Positions 43,839 through 52,402 of a stretch of 64,000 nt of DNA are shown here, one piece after another. The position numbers and the translations under genes are program-made. How positions within the stretch are numbered: the first letter of the stretch is position 1; each line of letters opens with the position of its first letter. The DNA comes from Corallococcus sp. AS-1-6 (GTDB lineage Bacteria > Myxococcota > Myxococcia > Myxococcales > Myxococcaceae). The notes beneath the pieces are model-generated. The model was not told the DNA's origin. It ran no database searches and saw only the letters and a list, made by a program, of their open reading frames with translations. Location of the stretch: positions 186,001 to 250,000 of the forward strand of contig NZ_JAIQDE010000009.1 of assembly GCF_020037015.1 (NCBI RefSeq), read 5' to 3'.

Positions 43839-45039
43839 AGGTCCGCGCATGCACGGGTCGCGCGCATCTCATCGTGAGGAACTCGTGGTGGGTGGAGGAG
43901 GCTCCGCGCATACGCTTCGCGTGTTGCATGTCTCCAGCGGCAACCTCTACGGCGGCGTCGAGACACTGCTGCGCACGCTGGCGCTCACGAGCGCGGACCG
44001 GGCAGGCGGCGCGGTGCATGCGTTCGCGCTCTGCTTCGAGGGACGCATCGCCGAGGAGCTTCGCGCGGCGGGCGCGCCGCTGACGCTGCTGGGACCGGCG
44101 AAGGTGAGCCGGCCGTGGCGGGTCTGGGAGGCTCGGCGCTCGTTGATGGCGCTGCTTCAGCGGGAGGCGTTCGACGCGGTGGTGTGTCACGCGGCGTGGC
44201 CTCAAGCCCTCTTCGGGCCGGTGGTTCGCACGGCCGGGGTTCCGCTGATCTTCTTCCAGCACGATGCCCTGTCGGGTTCGCACTGGGTGGAGCGGTGGGC
44301 CCGCGTCACGTCGCCGGACCTGGCTCTGTGCAACAGCCGCTACACCGCGAGCACGCTTCCGAGCGTGTACCCGCGCACGCCCTGGAGCGTGCTCCATCCG
44401 CCGGTTCGGGACGGTGGCCCGGGCCTCATGGCTTCCGAGCGCACTTCGCTCCGGGGCGAGCTGGGCGCGGACTCGACGGATGTCGTCATCGTCCATGCCA
44501 GCCGCATGCAGGAGTGGAAGGGACAGCGGCTGCTGCTCGAAGCGCTGGGCCGGCTGCGCCAGGTGCCTCGGTGGAAGGCATGGTTCGCGGGCGGTGCGCA
44601 GCGCCCGGAGGAGACCGCCTATGAAGCGGGCTTGAAGGCCCAGTCTCAGGCCCTGGGGCTTGGGGACCGCGTGCGGTTCCTGGGACAGCGCTCGGATGTT
44701 CCCCGGCTGCTTCGCGCGGCGGAGGTGCACTGTCAGCCCAACACCGGGCCGGAGCCGTTTGGCCTGGCGTTCGTGGAGGCGCTCTACGCCGGGCTTCCCG
44801 TGGTCACCACCGCGCTGGGCGGACCGCTGGAGATCGTCGATGCGTCCTGTGGCGTGCTCGTGCCTCCCAGGCCGGAGGCCCTGGCCCAGGCGCTGCGCGG
44901 GCTCATCGAAGACGAAGCGGCTCGACGGACACTGGGCCTCGGTGGCCCGGCTCGCGCGAAGACGCTGAGCGCGCCGGAGGCCTTCCTGTCGGCGCTGGAG
45001 GACGCGGTGCGCTCCGTGGCCCGGGAGCCCGTCTCATGA
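43804..45039 (+). CDS. GT4-family glycosyltransferase
   Basis: A 411-residue GT4 enzyme with VLHVSSGNLYGGVETLLRTL near residue 39, the acceptor-domain segment VPLIFFQHDALSGSH, and ASRMQEWKGQRLLLEA. The EX7E motif is PEPFGLAFVEALYAGLPV. The start ATG 43804 overlaps the previous gene by 35 bases and has GGAG ahead. ATG 43849 or a later GTG is possible because the first 35 residues look unstructured. Third-position GC appears a little lower than in wzc, which may mean later acquisition. Its stop overlaps the next ATG (ATGA). Confidence 0.87.
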   Translation: MPPSGTSRAGAEGPRMHGSRASHREELVVGGGGSAHTLRVLHVSSGNLYGGVETLLRTLALTSADRAGGAVHAFALCFEGRIAEELRAAGAPLTLLGPAKVSRPWRVWEARRSLMALLQREAFDAVVCHAAWPQALFGPVVRTAGVPLIFFQHDALSGSHWVERWARVTSPDLALCNSRYTASTLPSVYPRTPWSVLHPPVRDGGPGLMASERTSLRGELGADSTDVVIVHASRMQEWKGQRLLLEALGRLRQVPRWKAWFAGGAQRPEETAYEAGLKAQSQALGLGDRVRFLGQRSDVPRLLRAAEVHCQPNTGPEPFGLAFVEALYAGLPVVTTALGGPLEIVDASCGVLVPPRPEALAQALRGLIEDEAARRTLGLGGPARAKTLSAPEAFLSALEDAVRSVAREPVS

Positions 45040-46484
45040 GTGGCGCCAGTCCTCGGCCCCAGCTCCGCGGCCCCGGTGTGCTGCATCGGCGGTACGTGCG
45101 GCGCGCGCCGGAGCCCGCGACGACGCAGGCCGTGCCGGCTCCGGCTCCCGCGTCTCCGGGGCTGCTCGGTTCGGGCCGCGTGGTGGTGGCGTTCATCGCG
45201 CTGCTCTTTGTCTGCCAGCTCGCGCTGCTGGTGGAGGCGCTGGCGCCCGCGCGCGTGGTGTTCCGCATCCTGTCGTTCGGCACCAGCCTGGCCCTGCTGG
45301 TGCTGGTGAAGGGCCCGCGCCTCAAGCACCCGGCGATGCCCTTCCTGCTCGCCTCCGCGGGGCTCACCGCGCTGAACTTCTTCCACCCCGGCACCAACAC
45401 CCCGCTGGCGGCGGCCGCGCAACTGGGCATCCAGATCTCCGTGTTCGCGCCCCTCTTCTGGGCGAGCCGCCTGCGCATCGACGCGAAGATGTTCGGACGC
45501 GTCGTCCTGCTCCTCTTCCTGTTCAACATGGCGAGCGCCACGCTGGGCATCCTGCAGGTGATCTTCCCCGGACGCTTCCAGCCCGCCCTGTCCGCCATGG
45601 TCGAAAGCCAGGGCGAGGGCTACGTGCGCAGCCTCCAGTTCGAGACCGCGAGCGGCGCGCGCGTGTTCCGCCCCATGGGGCTGACGGACGTCCCGGGCGG
45701 AGCCGCCACCGGCGCCTTCTATTCCGTGCTGCTGGGCGGCGCGTTCCTGCTCAGCCGCCAGGGCCTGTCCCGCAAGGTGCTGGGCGCGGCGGGCATCGGC
45801 ATCGGGCTCATCTGCCTCTACCTGGGGCAGGTGCGCGTCGCGGCCGTGACGCTGGTTGTCTGCATGGCGGCCATGGGGCTGGTGCTCACCGTGAGCGGCC
45901 GGTGGGTGCGGCTGGTGACGCTGGCCTCGGTCGTGGGCGGCTTCGCGGTGGTGGCCTTCGGCTGGGCCGTCGCGGTCGGCGGCGACGCGGTGCTCTCTCG
46001 CTGGAGCACGCTCACGGCCTCCGACCCGTCGCAGGTGTATCAATCCAACCGGGGCCGCTTCCTCGACGAGACCTTCGACCAGGTGCTCCCGGAGTTCCCC
46101 CTGGGCGCGGGCCTGGGCCGCTACGGCATGGCCAACGCCTACTTCGGCGACAACCTGGACCGCGAGAGCCCTCCGCTGTGGGCCGAGATCCAGTGGACGG
46201 CGTGGGCCTACGACGGTGGATGGCTGGGGCTCGTCTGCTATCCGCTCGCGCTGCTGGCGACGTTGGGGTGGGGCTTCCAGGTGGCGCGGCGCCGCGATGA
46301 CTCGGCGGGCGAGTTCTGGCTCTGGGGCAGCCTCCTCTTCGCGTATGACCTGGGCGCGATCGCGCAGACCTTCAGCTACCAGTTCTTCATGAGCCAGATG
46401 GGCATGGAGTTCTGGCTGCTCAACGCGGCCTTCTTCAGCGCGTACTGGAACCGGAATGCGGCCCTACACCCTCATCGCCGGTGA
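45036..46484 (+). CDS. O-antigen polymerase/ligase-like membrane protein (Wzy-like)
   Basis: A 482-residue integral membrane protein with about ten TM helices and a Pro/Arg-rich cytoplasmic N-terminus (1-45). The large periplasmic loop (about 310-380, YQSNRGRFLDETFDQVLPEFPLGAGLGRYG) and the preceding VRVAAVTLVV region resemble Wzy/WaaL family proteins, which join repeat units at the periplasmic face. Its position between glycosyltransferase genes supports a polymerase role. A second Wzy/WaaL-like gene occurs at 61981, so one of them could be a ligase. Starts within the stop of the upstream GT (ATGA). Confidence 0.75.
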   Translation: MSGASPRPQLRGPGVLHRRYVRRAPEPATTQAVPAPAPASPGLLGSGRVVVAFIALLFVCQLALLVEALAPARVVFRILSFGTSLALLVLVKGPRLKHPAMPFLLASAGLTALNFFHPGTNTPLAAAAQLGIQISVFAPLFWASRLRIDAKMFGRVVLLLFLFNMASATLGILQVIFPGRFQPALSAMVESQGEGYVRSLQFETASGARVFRPMGLTDVPGGAATGAFYSVLLGGAFLLSRQGLSRKVLGAAGIGIGLICLYLGQVRVAAVTLVVCMAAMGLVLTVSGRWVRLVTLASVVGGFAVVAFGWAVAVGGDAVLSRWSTLTASDPSQVYQSNRGRFLDETFDQVLPEFPLGAGLGRYGMANAYFGDNLDRESPPLWAEIQWTAWAYDGGWLGLVCYPLALLATLGWGFQVARRRDDSAGEFWLWGSLLFAYDLGAIAQTFSYQFFMSQMGMEFWLLNAAFFSAYWNRNAALHPHRR

Positions 46485-47589
46485 CTTCGTCTCCACCGGC
46501 GGCATGGACCGCGCGAACCTCGCGCTGGCGGACTGGCTCGCGCGTCAGGGTGGGCCCGTGCGGCTGGTGGCGCACCGGGTGGAGGATTCACTCCTGCGCT
46601 ACCCCAACGTGCACTTCGTCCGCGTGCCCAAGCCCGCGAACGCGTACCTGCTGGGCGAGCCGTTGCTCGACGCCGTGGGGCGCTTCTGGGCCGCGCGCAC
46701 GCTGGCGGAAGGTGGCCAGGTGGTGGCCAACGGTGGCAACTGCGTGGTGCCCGCCGCCAACTGGGTCCATTACGTCCACGCCGCGCACGCGCCCGAGCCC
46801 GGCGGCGGTCCGCTGCGCAGGCTGAAGGGCCACGTGAGCCACCGGATGCACCTGCTCGGCGAGCAACGTGCGCTGCGCCGGGCGCGGATCATCCTGGCGA
46901 ACTCGGAGCGCACGCGGCAGGACCTGCTGGCCGCCAGCGGCGTGGAGGCGTCCCGCGTCCACGTCGTGTACCTGGGCGGAGACCCCGCGCGCTTCCCGTC
47001 CACGACCCCCGTGCTTCGCCGTGAGGCGCGTGCGTCCCTGGGCTGGCCCCAGGAGCGGCGGGTGGCGCTGTTCGTGGGTGCGCTGGGAGACCGGCGCAAG
47101 GGCTTCGACACGCTCTTCCACGCGTGGGCGCGGCTTTGCGCCCGACGCGAGTGGGACGTGGACCTGTGCGTGGTGGGGACGGGCGTGCAACGCGAAGCAT
47201 GGGAGCACGCGGCGCGGGAGCAGGGCCTGGGCGAGCGGATCCGCTTCCTGGGCTTCCGCGACGACGTGCCCCGCCTGCTGGCCGCCGCGGACCTGCTGGT
47301 GTCCCCCACGCGCTACGAGTCCTATGGCCTGGGCGTGCACGAAGCGCTGTGCGTGGGCATCCCCGCGCTGGTGAGCCGCTCGGCGGGCGTGGCGGAGCGC
47401 TTCCCGTCCTCGCTTCAGGGGCTGCTGCTGGATGACCCCGAGGACTCGGGCGAGCTGGTGCGGCGCCTGGAGGAGTGGCGGTCGCGGGGCGGGGACTGGA
47501 TGCCCGCCGTGGCCGCGCTGTCGTCGGAGCTGCGGGCCTGGACGTGGGACGCGATGGCGGCGGCGGTGGTGGCCCGGCTGGAGGCGTGA
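46456..47589 (+). CDS. GT4-family glycosyltransferase
   Basis: A 377-residue GT4 enzyme starting IAGDFVSTGGMDRANLALA. It has NSERTRQDLLAASGV, the donor-domain start FVGALGDRRKGFDTL, and the EX7E block YESYGLGVHEALCVGIPAL. The ATG at 46456 lies 29 bases inside the wzy-like gene, implying coupled translation. It is the last gene of the rightward run and converges with the next GT gene after 4 bases. Confidence 0.9.
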   Translation: MRPYTLIAGDFVSTGGMDRANLALADWLARQGGPVRLVAHRVEDSLLRYPNVHFVRVPKPANAYLLGEPLLDAVGRFWAARTLAEGGQVVANGGNCVVPAANWVHYVHAAHAPEPGGGPLRRLKGHVSHRMHLLGEQRALRRARIILANSERTRQDLLAASGVEASRVHVVYLGGDPARFPSTTPVLRREARASLGWPQERRVALFVGALGDRRKGFDTLFHAWARLCARREWDVDLCVVGTGVQREAWEHAAREQGLGERIRFLGFRDDVPRLLAAADLLVSPTRYESYGLGVHEALCVGIPALVSRSAGVAERFPSSLQGLLLDDPEDSGELVRRLEEWRSRGGDWMPAVAALSSELRAWTWDAMAAAVVARLEA

Positions 47590-47593
47590 GGCT

Positions 47594-48745
47594 TCAGGCT
47601 CGGCGCTCGAGCACCTGCTCGAAGAAGTCGAGGTGCGCCTTCGCGACCACCGGCCAGGCGAAGCGGGACACGGCTCGCTCGCGGCCTCGCGCGGACAGCT
47701 CCTGACGCTGGGCGGGGCTCTCCAGCAGCTCCTCGAGCGCGGTGACCCACGCGCCGCCGTACGCCTCCGGCAGGATGCGCCCGGCATCGCCCACGGTGTG
47801 CGGAATCTCTCCGGAGTCGCTGGCGAACACGGGCACGCCACACGCGAAGGCCTCCGCGAGCATGCGGCCGAACTGCTCCTTCCACGCGGGCGTCGTCTGG
47901 CTGGGCGCGCAGAGCACGTCCATGGCGTTGAGCGCGCGGGGCACCTCCGCGTGCTTCACGCCGGTGACGACGCGCACGCGGTCTCCGTGGCGCGCGGCCC
48001 AGGCGCGCAGGTCCGCCTCCAGGGGGCCTCCGCCGACGAAGAGGGCTCGCCAGGGCGTGCGCAGCGTGTTGAGCGCCTCCATCAGGAGCCGCAGGCCCTT
48101 CTCCGGCACGAAGCGGCCCAGGTAGCCCACCACGGGCGGCCCTTCGGACGTCCAGCCCAGGCGCTCGCGGAAGTCGCGGCCCGCCTCCGGATCCGGACGG
48201 AAGTGCTCCACGTCCACGCCCACGGGGATGAAGCGCGAGGGGCGCTGCTCATAGCCGGGCCGGGCGAGCAGGTTGTCGTGCACCGTCTGACCCCAGGCGA
48301 TCCACCCCGCGGCCCGGCGCACGACGAAGCGCTCGGCCTGCGCGAAGGGCGGGGGATAGCGCTTGGCCAGGTTCTGGAACGTGCAGAAGACGAGCGGCAC
48401 CTGACGGGGCGTCAGGAGCGCCACCTCCAGGCCGGAGAAGACGTAGGGCTCCTCCCACAGGTGCACCAGATCCACGCCCCGCGACAAATGGGCGCGCAGC
48501 TCCGGCCCGTAGACGAAGCCGTGCAGTGAGCGGCTGAAGTACGCGGGCACGCCCTCCAGGTTCACGGCCTCGTGGGGGTCACGCTGGAGCACCAGCGGGC
48601 CCAGGTCCCCGTGGAAGGACTTCGGCGCCACGGCGGTGACGTCCCAGCGGCCGGCGCCCACGCGGGCCATCTCGTTGGCCAGCCGCCGGTTGAGGGTGAC
48701 GACGTAGGAGTGCGAGACGGTGACGAGCTTCCGGGGACGCATCAT
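47594..48745 (-). CDS. GT4-family glycosyltransferase
   Basis: A 383-residue GT4 enzyme. The acceptor domain begins LVTVSHSYVVTLNRRLANEM, with GVDLVHLWEEPYVFSGLE. The donor domain starts VVGYLGRFVPEKGLRLL and carries EX7E in KEQFGRMLAEAFACGVPV. It is last in a leftward run: its ATG overlaps the stop of the upstream GT gene (ATGA, 48742-48745). ATG 48742 gives one residue less. It should extend a lipid-linked oligosaccharide; donor unknown. Confidence 0.9.
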   Translation of the reverse strand: MMRPRKLVTVSHSYVVTLNRRLANEMARVGAGRWDVTAVAPKSFHGDLGPLVLQRDPHEAVNLEGVPAYFSRSLHGFVYGPELRAHLSRGVDLVHLWEEPYVFSGLEVALLTPRQVPLVFCTFQNLAKRYPPPFAQAERFVVRRAAGWIAWGQTVHDNLLARPGYEQRPSRFIPVGVDVEHFRPDPEAGRDFRERLGWTSEGPPVVGYLGRFVPEKGLRLLMEALNTLRTPWRALFVGGGPLEADLRAWAARHGDRVRVVTGVKHAEVPRALNAMDVLCAPSQTTPAWKEQFGRMLAEAFACGVPVFASDSGEIPHTVGDAGRILPEAYGGAWVTALEELLESPAQRQELSARGRERAVSRFAWPVVAKAHLDFFEQVLERRA

Positions 48746-49977
48746 GAGTGCCCTCGCGCGGGAACGAGGCTCCGGTACACGGCGAGGATGTCCCGGGCGT
48801 AGCGCTCGCGGGAGAAGCGGCGCACGGCGGTGTGGCGGGCCGCGCGGGCCAGGGTGTCGCGCAAGGCTTCGTCCTCCAGCAGCCGGCGCAGTGCCGCCGC
48901 GAGCGTGGTCGCGTCGCCGGGTTCGATGGCCAGCACGTCCTCGCCATCCCGCAGCGCTTCGGCCGCGCCGCTCGACTTGGAGATGACGGCCGCCCGGCCG
49001 CAGGCGAGCGCCTCCGCGATGGTGAGGCCGAACGGTTCGCGGCGGGTGCTCGCGTGCACGAAGACGTCCAGGGCCCGGTAGACGCGCTCGGGCTCGGGCT
49101 GGAAGGGCACGAAGCCCACGCGGTCCATGAGGCCGTGGCGCTCCACCTGTCCGCGCAGCTCCGCGTCGGTGAACTGCGAGCCGGCCGTGCGGTAGAGCGG
49201 CGCGCCCACGACGTAGAAGCGCACGGGCAGGGCCGGCGCCTGACGCGTCAACAGGGCCGCGGCCTCCAGGAAGACGTCGTGTCCCTTCCAGCGCGCGTAC
49301 GTGGCCACGAGCCCCACGCGCAGCGTGCCCGGAGGCGCGGGAGGCAGTCCGGCCAGCGCATCCAGGTGCGCGCCGTCACCGGCGGCAGGGGAGAACCGCT
49401 CCACGTCCACGCCATTGGGAACGACGTGCACGGGCACCTTCCCGAGCACCGTCCGCGCGTCATCGCCCACGGCCTGCGAGTTCGCGATGGCGGCCGAGGC
49501 CAGCGGATGCAGCCCGGAGAGCGCGCGGCGCACGAGCGGACGCTCGCCGAGGAAGTCGTGCACGTGCCACACGCGCGGAATTGGCAATCCGAGGGTGGCC
49601 GCGCTCAGCAGGTGGGTCTTGATGCCATTGGAGTGCAGCAGGTCCGGCGCCGCGTCACGCACCGCGCGCCGCAGGTCGAGGCCGTAGCGGGTCAGCAGCA
49701 GGGGCGTGGGGGCAAGCTCCCGCGCGAAGCGGAGGAGCCCCGCGCGGCCCTGCTCCCGCAGGCCGCTGTCCCCGAGCGCGGAGAGGCGGTCGGGCAGGGC
49801 GAGCACCCGGGCCTCCACTCCGAGACCTCGGGCCGTCTCCACGAGCGGCCCGTCCGTGCCCGCGATGAGGTGCAGCGACAGGCCGGGCTCCAGCGTGCGC
49901 AGGCACGCGAGGAGATCCACGAGTGCGCGCTCGGCACCGCCCAGGATTCCCACGGGGTTGAGGAACAGGATCCGCAC
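48742..49977 (-). CDS. GT4-family glycosyltransferase
   Basis: A 411-residue GT4 enzyme with LFLNPVGILGGAERALVDLL at the N-terminus, LLHSNGIKTHLLSAA, and WHVHDFLGERPLV. The donor-domain start is VGLVATYARWKGHDVFLEAA and the EX7E block is REPFGLTIAEALACG. It follows the upstream GT gene by 15 bases. GT4 enzymes of this start (GGAER) often make branched or capsular glycans, but the sugar is not predictable. Confidence 0.9.
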   Translation of the reverse strand: MRILFLNPVGILGGAERALVDLLACLRTLEPGLSLHLIAGTDGPLVETARGLGVEARVLALPDRLSALGDSGLREQGRAGLLRFARELAPTPLLLTRYGLDLRRAVRDAAPDLLHSNGIKTHLLSAATLGLPIPRVWHVHDFLGERPLVRRALSGLHPLASAAIANSQAVGDDARTVLGKVPVHVVPNGVDVERFSPAAGDGAHLDALAGLPPAPPGTLRVGLVATYARWKGHDVFLEAAALLTRQAPALPVRFYVVGAPLYRTAGSQFTDAELRGQVERHGLMDRVGFVPFQPEPERVYRALDVFVHASTRREPFGLTIAEALACGRAAVISKSSGAAEALRDGEDVLAIEPGDATTLAAALRRLLEDEALRDTLARAARHTAVRRFSRERYARDILAVYRSLVPARGHS

Positions 49978-49992
49978 GCGGACGCGACCGAA

Positions 49993-51144
49993 TCAGACCC
50001 GACCGGGGCGGTCAAGGCGATGCAGATACGCGTCCAGCACGGTTCGCGCGTGGGCGCTCCACGTGAAGCGTGCGGCCCGTGAACGCCGCGTCTCCGCGGA
50101 TGGCGCGGGCACGCGGCCCGTGAGCAGGGCATCCACCGTCTCCGCCCACGCGGCCACGTCGCCCACCGGGCAGTACGTGCAGGCGTCGGCGCCCACCTCG
50201 CGCAGCACCGGCAGGTCGCTGGCCACCACGGGGACACCACACGCCAGGGCTTCGATGACGGGCAGGCCGAAGCCCTCCGCGTCGCTGGGCACCAGCACCG
50301 CGCGGGCGCGCCGGTACAGGCCCGCGAGCGTGGCCCGCTCCTGCCGGGGTGGTTGCAGCAGCGCGTCCTTCAAGCCGAGCCGCGCCACCTGTGCCTGCTG
50401 GGCCGTGTCCAACTCGCCGCCCTGCTGCACTAGCATCAGGTCCGGATACCGGGCTCGCAGCGCCGCGAAGGTGTCGAAGAGCACGTCCAGGCGCTTGCGG
50501 CGGATGGCGCTGCCCACGTGCAGCAGGTACGGCCGGCCCTTCAGCGGCGCGAGCACCGCATCGCTGGCGTCTCCATGTTGGGGTTCGAGCCGGTACTCCG
50601 GCGAGACTCCGTAGGGCGCCCACACCAGTCGTTCAGGGGGAACCACGCCGTGCGCGAGCAGTTCGTCACGGACCTGCTGCGTGCTGTGGAAGACGATGGC
50701 CGCGCGCTCCAGTCCCTTGAGCGTGGCCCGCGCCATCAGCCGGAACCACGTGGGGCGCGGTTCGAGGTGGGGCTCCACGACGGACCGGAACGCATCCAGG
50801 TCATGGCAGAAGACACCGGTGCGCTCCGCGGGCAGCGCGTGCACGAGCTGCGCGTAGGTGTGGTCCACGACGTGGAATGCATCGGGGCCCATGCGCTCAC
50901 GCAGCAATCGCGCGGGATAGAGGCCGAAGCGGGTGAGCAGCCGGTCCGCGTTGAAGGCGGCCTTGCGGCTGCCCACGCGGGGCAGGGCGCGCACGGCGTG
51001 GGGAATGGACGGCCGCACGCGGGTGACGGCGACCTCGGCGGGGAACGCCGCCAGTCCGTCCACGAGGGCCTCGCCCACCAGGTCCATGCTGGGCCAGCCC
51101 TCTTCGCGCGGATCCATCAGGACCTTCAACCGCAAGGTGCTCAC
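49993..51144 (-). CDS. GT4-family glycosyltransferase
   Basis: A 383-residue GT4 enzyme. It has LKVLMDPREEGWPSMDLVGE at the N-terminus, DAFHVVDHTYAQLVH and GVFCHDLDAF in the acceptor domain, LLHVGSAIRRKRLDVLFD opening the donor domain, and EX7E in AEGFGLPVIEALACGVPV. GTG 51144 is preferred because GGAGG lies 9 bases before it and the fold begins right after. A longer reading to 51210 overlaps a small upstream frame. It is part of the leftward GT run. Confidence 0.88.
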   Translation of the reverse strand: MSTLRLKVLMDPREEGWPSMDLVGEALVDGLAAFPAEVAVTRVRPSIPHAVRALPRVGSRKAAFNADRLLTRFGLYPARLLRERMGPDAFHVVDHTYAQLVHALPAERTGVFCHDLDAFRSVVEPHLEPRPTWFRLMARATLKGLERAAIVFHSTQQVRDELLAHGVVPPERLVWAPYGVSPEYRLEPQHGDASDAVLAPLKGRPYLLHVGSAIRRKRLDVLFDTFAALRARYPDLMLVQQGGELDTAQQAQVARLGLKDALLQPPRQERATLAGLYRRARAVLVPSDAEGFGLPVIEALACGVPVVASDLPVLREVGADACTYCPVGDVAAWAETVDALLTGRVPAPSAETRRSRAARFTWSAHARTVLDAYLHRLDRPGRV

Positions 51145-51161
51145 CTGCTCATCGCCTCCGG

Positions 51162-51263
51162 TCAGGGGATGCCGCGCTTGATGCGCATCTCGTGCTCGCC
51201 CACGATCCACTCCAGCGCCCGCGAGGCTTCATCGCTCACGGTGCCCACCCAGCGATGTGTCAC
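51162..51263 (-). CDS. Possible 33-residue coupled small protein
   Basis: A short frame starting GTG at 51263, overlapping the stop of the GT gene at 51260 (GAGTGA), and ending at TGA 51162-51164, 17 bases before GTG 51144. The peptide contains SDEASRALEWIVGEHEMRIK, an amphipathic, charged helix-like stretch. GGGAG lies 9 bases ahead of the start; an internal GTG at about 51236 is a second option. The frame fills almost all of the 115-base space between two coupled GT genes. It may be a real small protein or the remnant of a lost gene. No family recognised. Confidence 0.35.
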   Translation of the reverse strand: MTHRWVGTVSDEASRALEWIVGEHEMRIKRGIP

Positions 51264-52402
51264 TCATGGGTGCTCCCGGTGCGACGCAGCAGGTGCGCCA
51301 CCGTGTGCTCCAGCGCGAAGTGCTCACGGTACACTCGCGCCGCGCGCTCACCCAGGGCCTGACGTTCATCGCTGTGCGCCCACAAGTGCTCCGCGAGCGC
51401 CAGCAGCGCGGTGGGGGACGCATCGTCCGCGAGCGCCACCGGCCGCAGCTCCCGCCACAGCGGTTCGCTCAGGTGTCCGAGGTTCGTGATGATGGGCAGG
51501 CCCAGCCCCAGGCCTCCCATCGCGCTGCTGCGCCGGGCGCTGACGCCATCGGGGTAGGGCTGCACCAGCAGCTCCGCCGCGCGCAGGTGCGCGGCCACGG
51601 CCTCCGGTGCCAGTCCATCCCTCGCATGGAGCCTGCGAGCCAGCGCGGGATGCTTCCGTCCCAGCGACTCGCTCCAGGCCTGACTGCCCCGGCCCAGCAG
51701 CAGCGCCTGCCGCCGCTCATCCCGCTGCAACAACGGCACGAGCACGGCCTCCAGCGGGCCCGCGATGGCTCCGCCATACGTCCCGAAGTGCGCCACCGTG
51801 GGGCCACTGCCCAACGCATCCCGCACCGCGCTCACGGCCTCCTCCGGCACGTCGAGGGGCAGGGGACTGGGAATGGGACACCAGCGGGCCTGGGAGCGCA
51901 GGGGCTCCGGCAGGTGCTCCGCCCAGGTGGGGATGGAGACGTAGGCGCGCTCCGCTCCAAGCGCCAGCGTGCGCAGCATCACCCGCGTGACTCCCGCGAG
52001 CACCTGATGCTTCCACGGCGCGCCCGGACTCCACGGGTACACCGCCTCATGGAGGAACAGCTCGCGTTCGTCCCGCCGCCTCGCCGCGAACCAGGCGCAG
52101 AGCGGCACGTTCATCGCCTTCATGCCGAACGCGTGCGGCACGTACAGGAGCAACAGCCTTCGGGGCCCGGGCGTCGCGTCCAGTTCACGCGTCAGGCGCA
52201 CCAGCCCCGGCGGCGTGAAGAGGCCGGGCCACCGGTGCACGGTCACGCCCTGATCATCCGTGACGCCGTCGGGCCCAGGCGTCCAGACATGCACCGTCTC
52301 CCCCGCCTTCAAGAGCGCGTGGGCGATGCTCCGGGTGTGGTCGGAGACGCCGCCGGGGGCCGGCGGATACTCCCCCGTCATCAGATGCCACGCGCGGCTC
52401 AC
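51260..52402 (-). CDS. GT4-like glycosyltransferase with altered donor motif
   Basis: A 380-residue GT-B protein starting WHLMTGEYPPAPGGVSDHTR, a common GT4 opening. It has LLLYVPHAFGMKAMN and the donor-side segment VAHFGTYGGAIAGPLEAVLV. The usual EX7E motif is not conserved: the matching place reads SARRSSAMGGLGLGLPIITN, lacking the first Glu. It may use another residue or bind a sugar without turning over. GTG 52402 overlaps the wzx stop (GTGA). It is followed by the possible small frame at 51162-51263. Confidence 0.78.
   Translation of the reverse strand: MSRAWHLMTGEYPPAPGGVSDHTRSIAHALLKAGETVHVWTPGPDGVTDDQGVTVHRWPGLFTPPGLVRLTRELDATPGPRRLLLLYVPHAFGMKAMNVPLCAWFAARRRDERELFLHEAVYPWSPGAPWKHQVLAGVTRVMLRTLALGAERAYVSIPTWAEHLPEPLRSQARWCPIPSPLPLDVPEEAVSAVRDALGSGPTVAHFGTYGGAIAGPLEAVLVPLLQRDERRQALLLGRGSQAWSESLGRKHPALARRLHARDGLAPEAVAAHLRAAELLVQPYPDGVSARRSSAMGGLGLGLPIITNLGHLSEPLWRELRPVALADDASPTALLALAEHLWAHSDERQALGERAARVYREHFALEHTVAHLLRRTGSTHE

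Noticed and set aside
43804-51144. Possible foreign island of glycosyltransferases
   Set aside because: Third-position GC seems slightly lower in places, but no integrase, IS, tRNA or repeat boundary is present, and a codon-usage computation would be needed.
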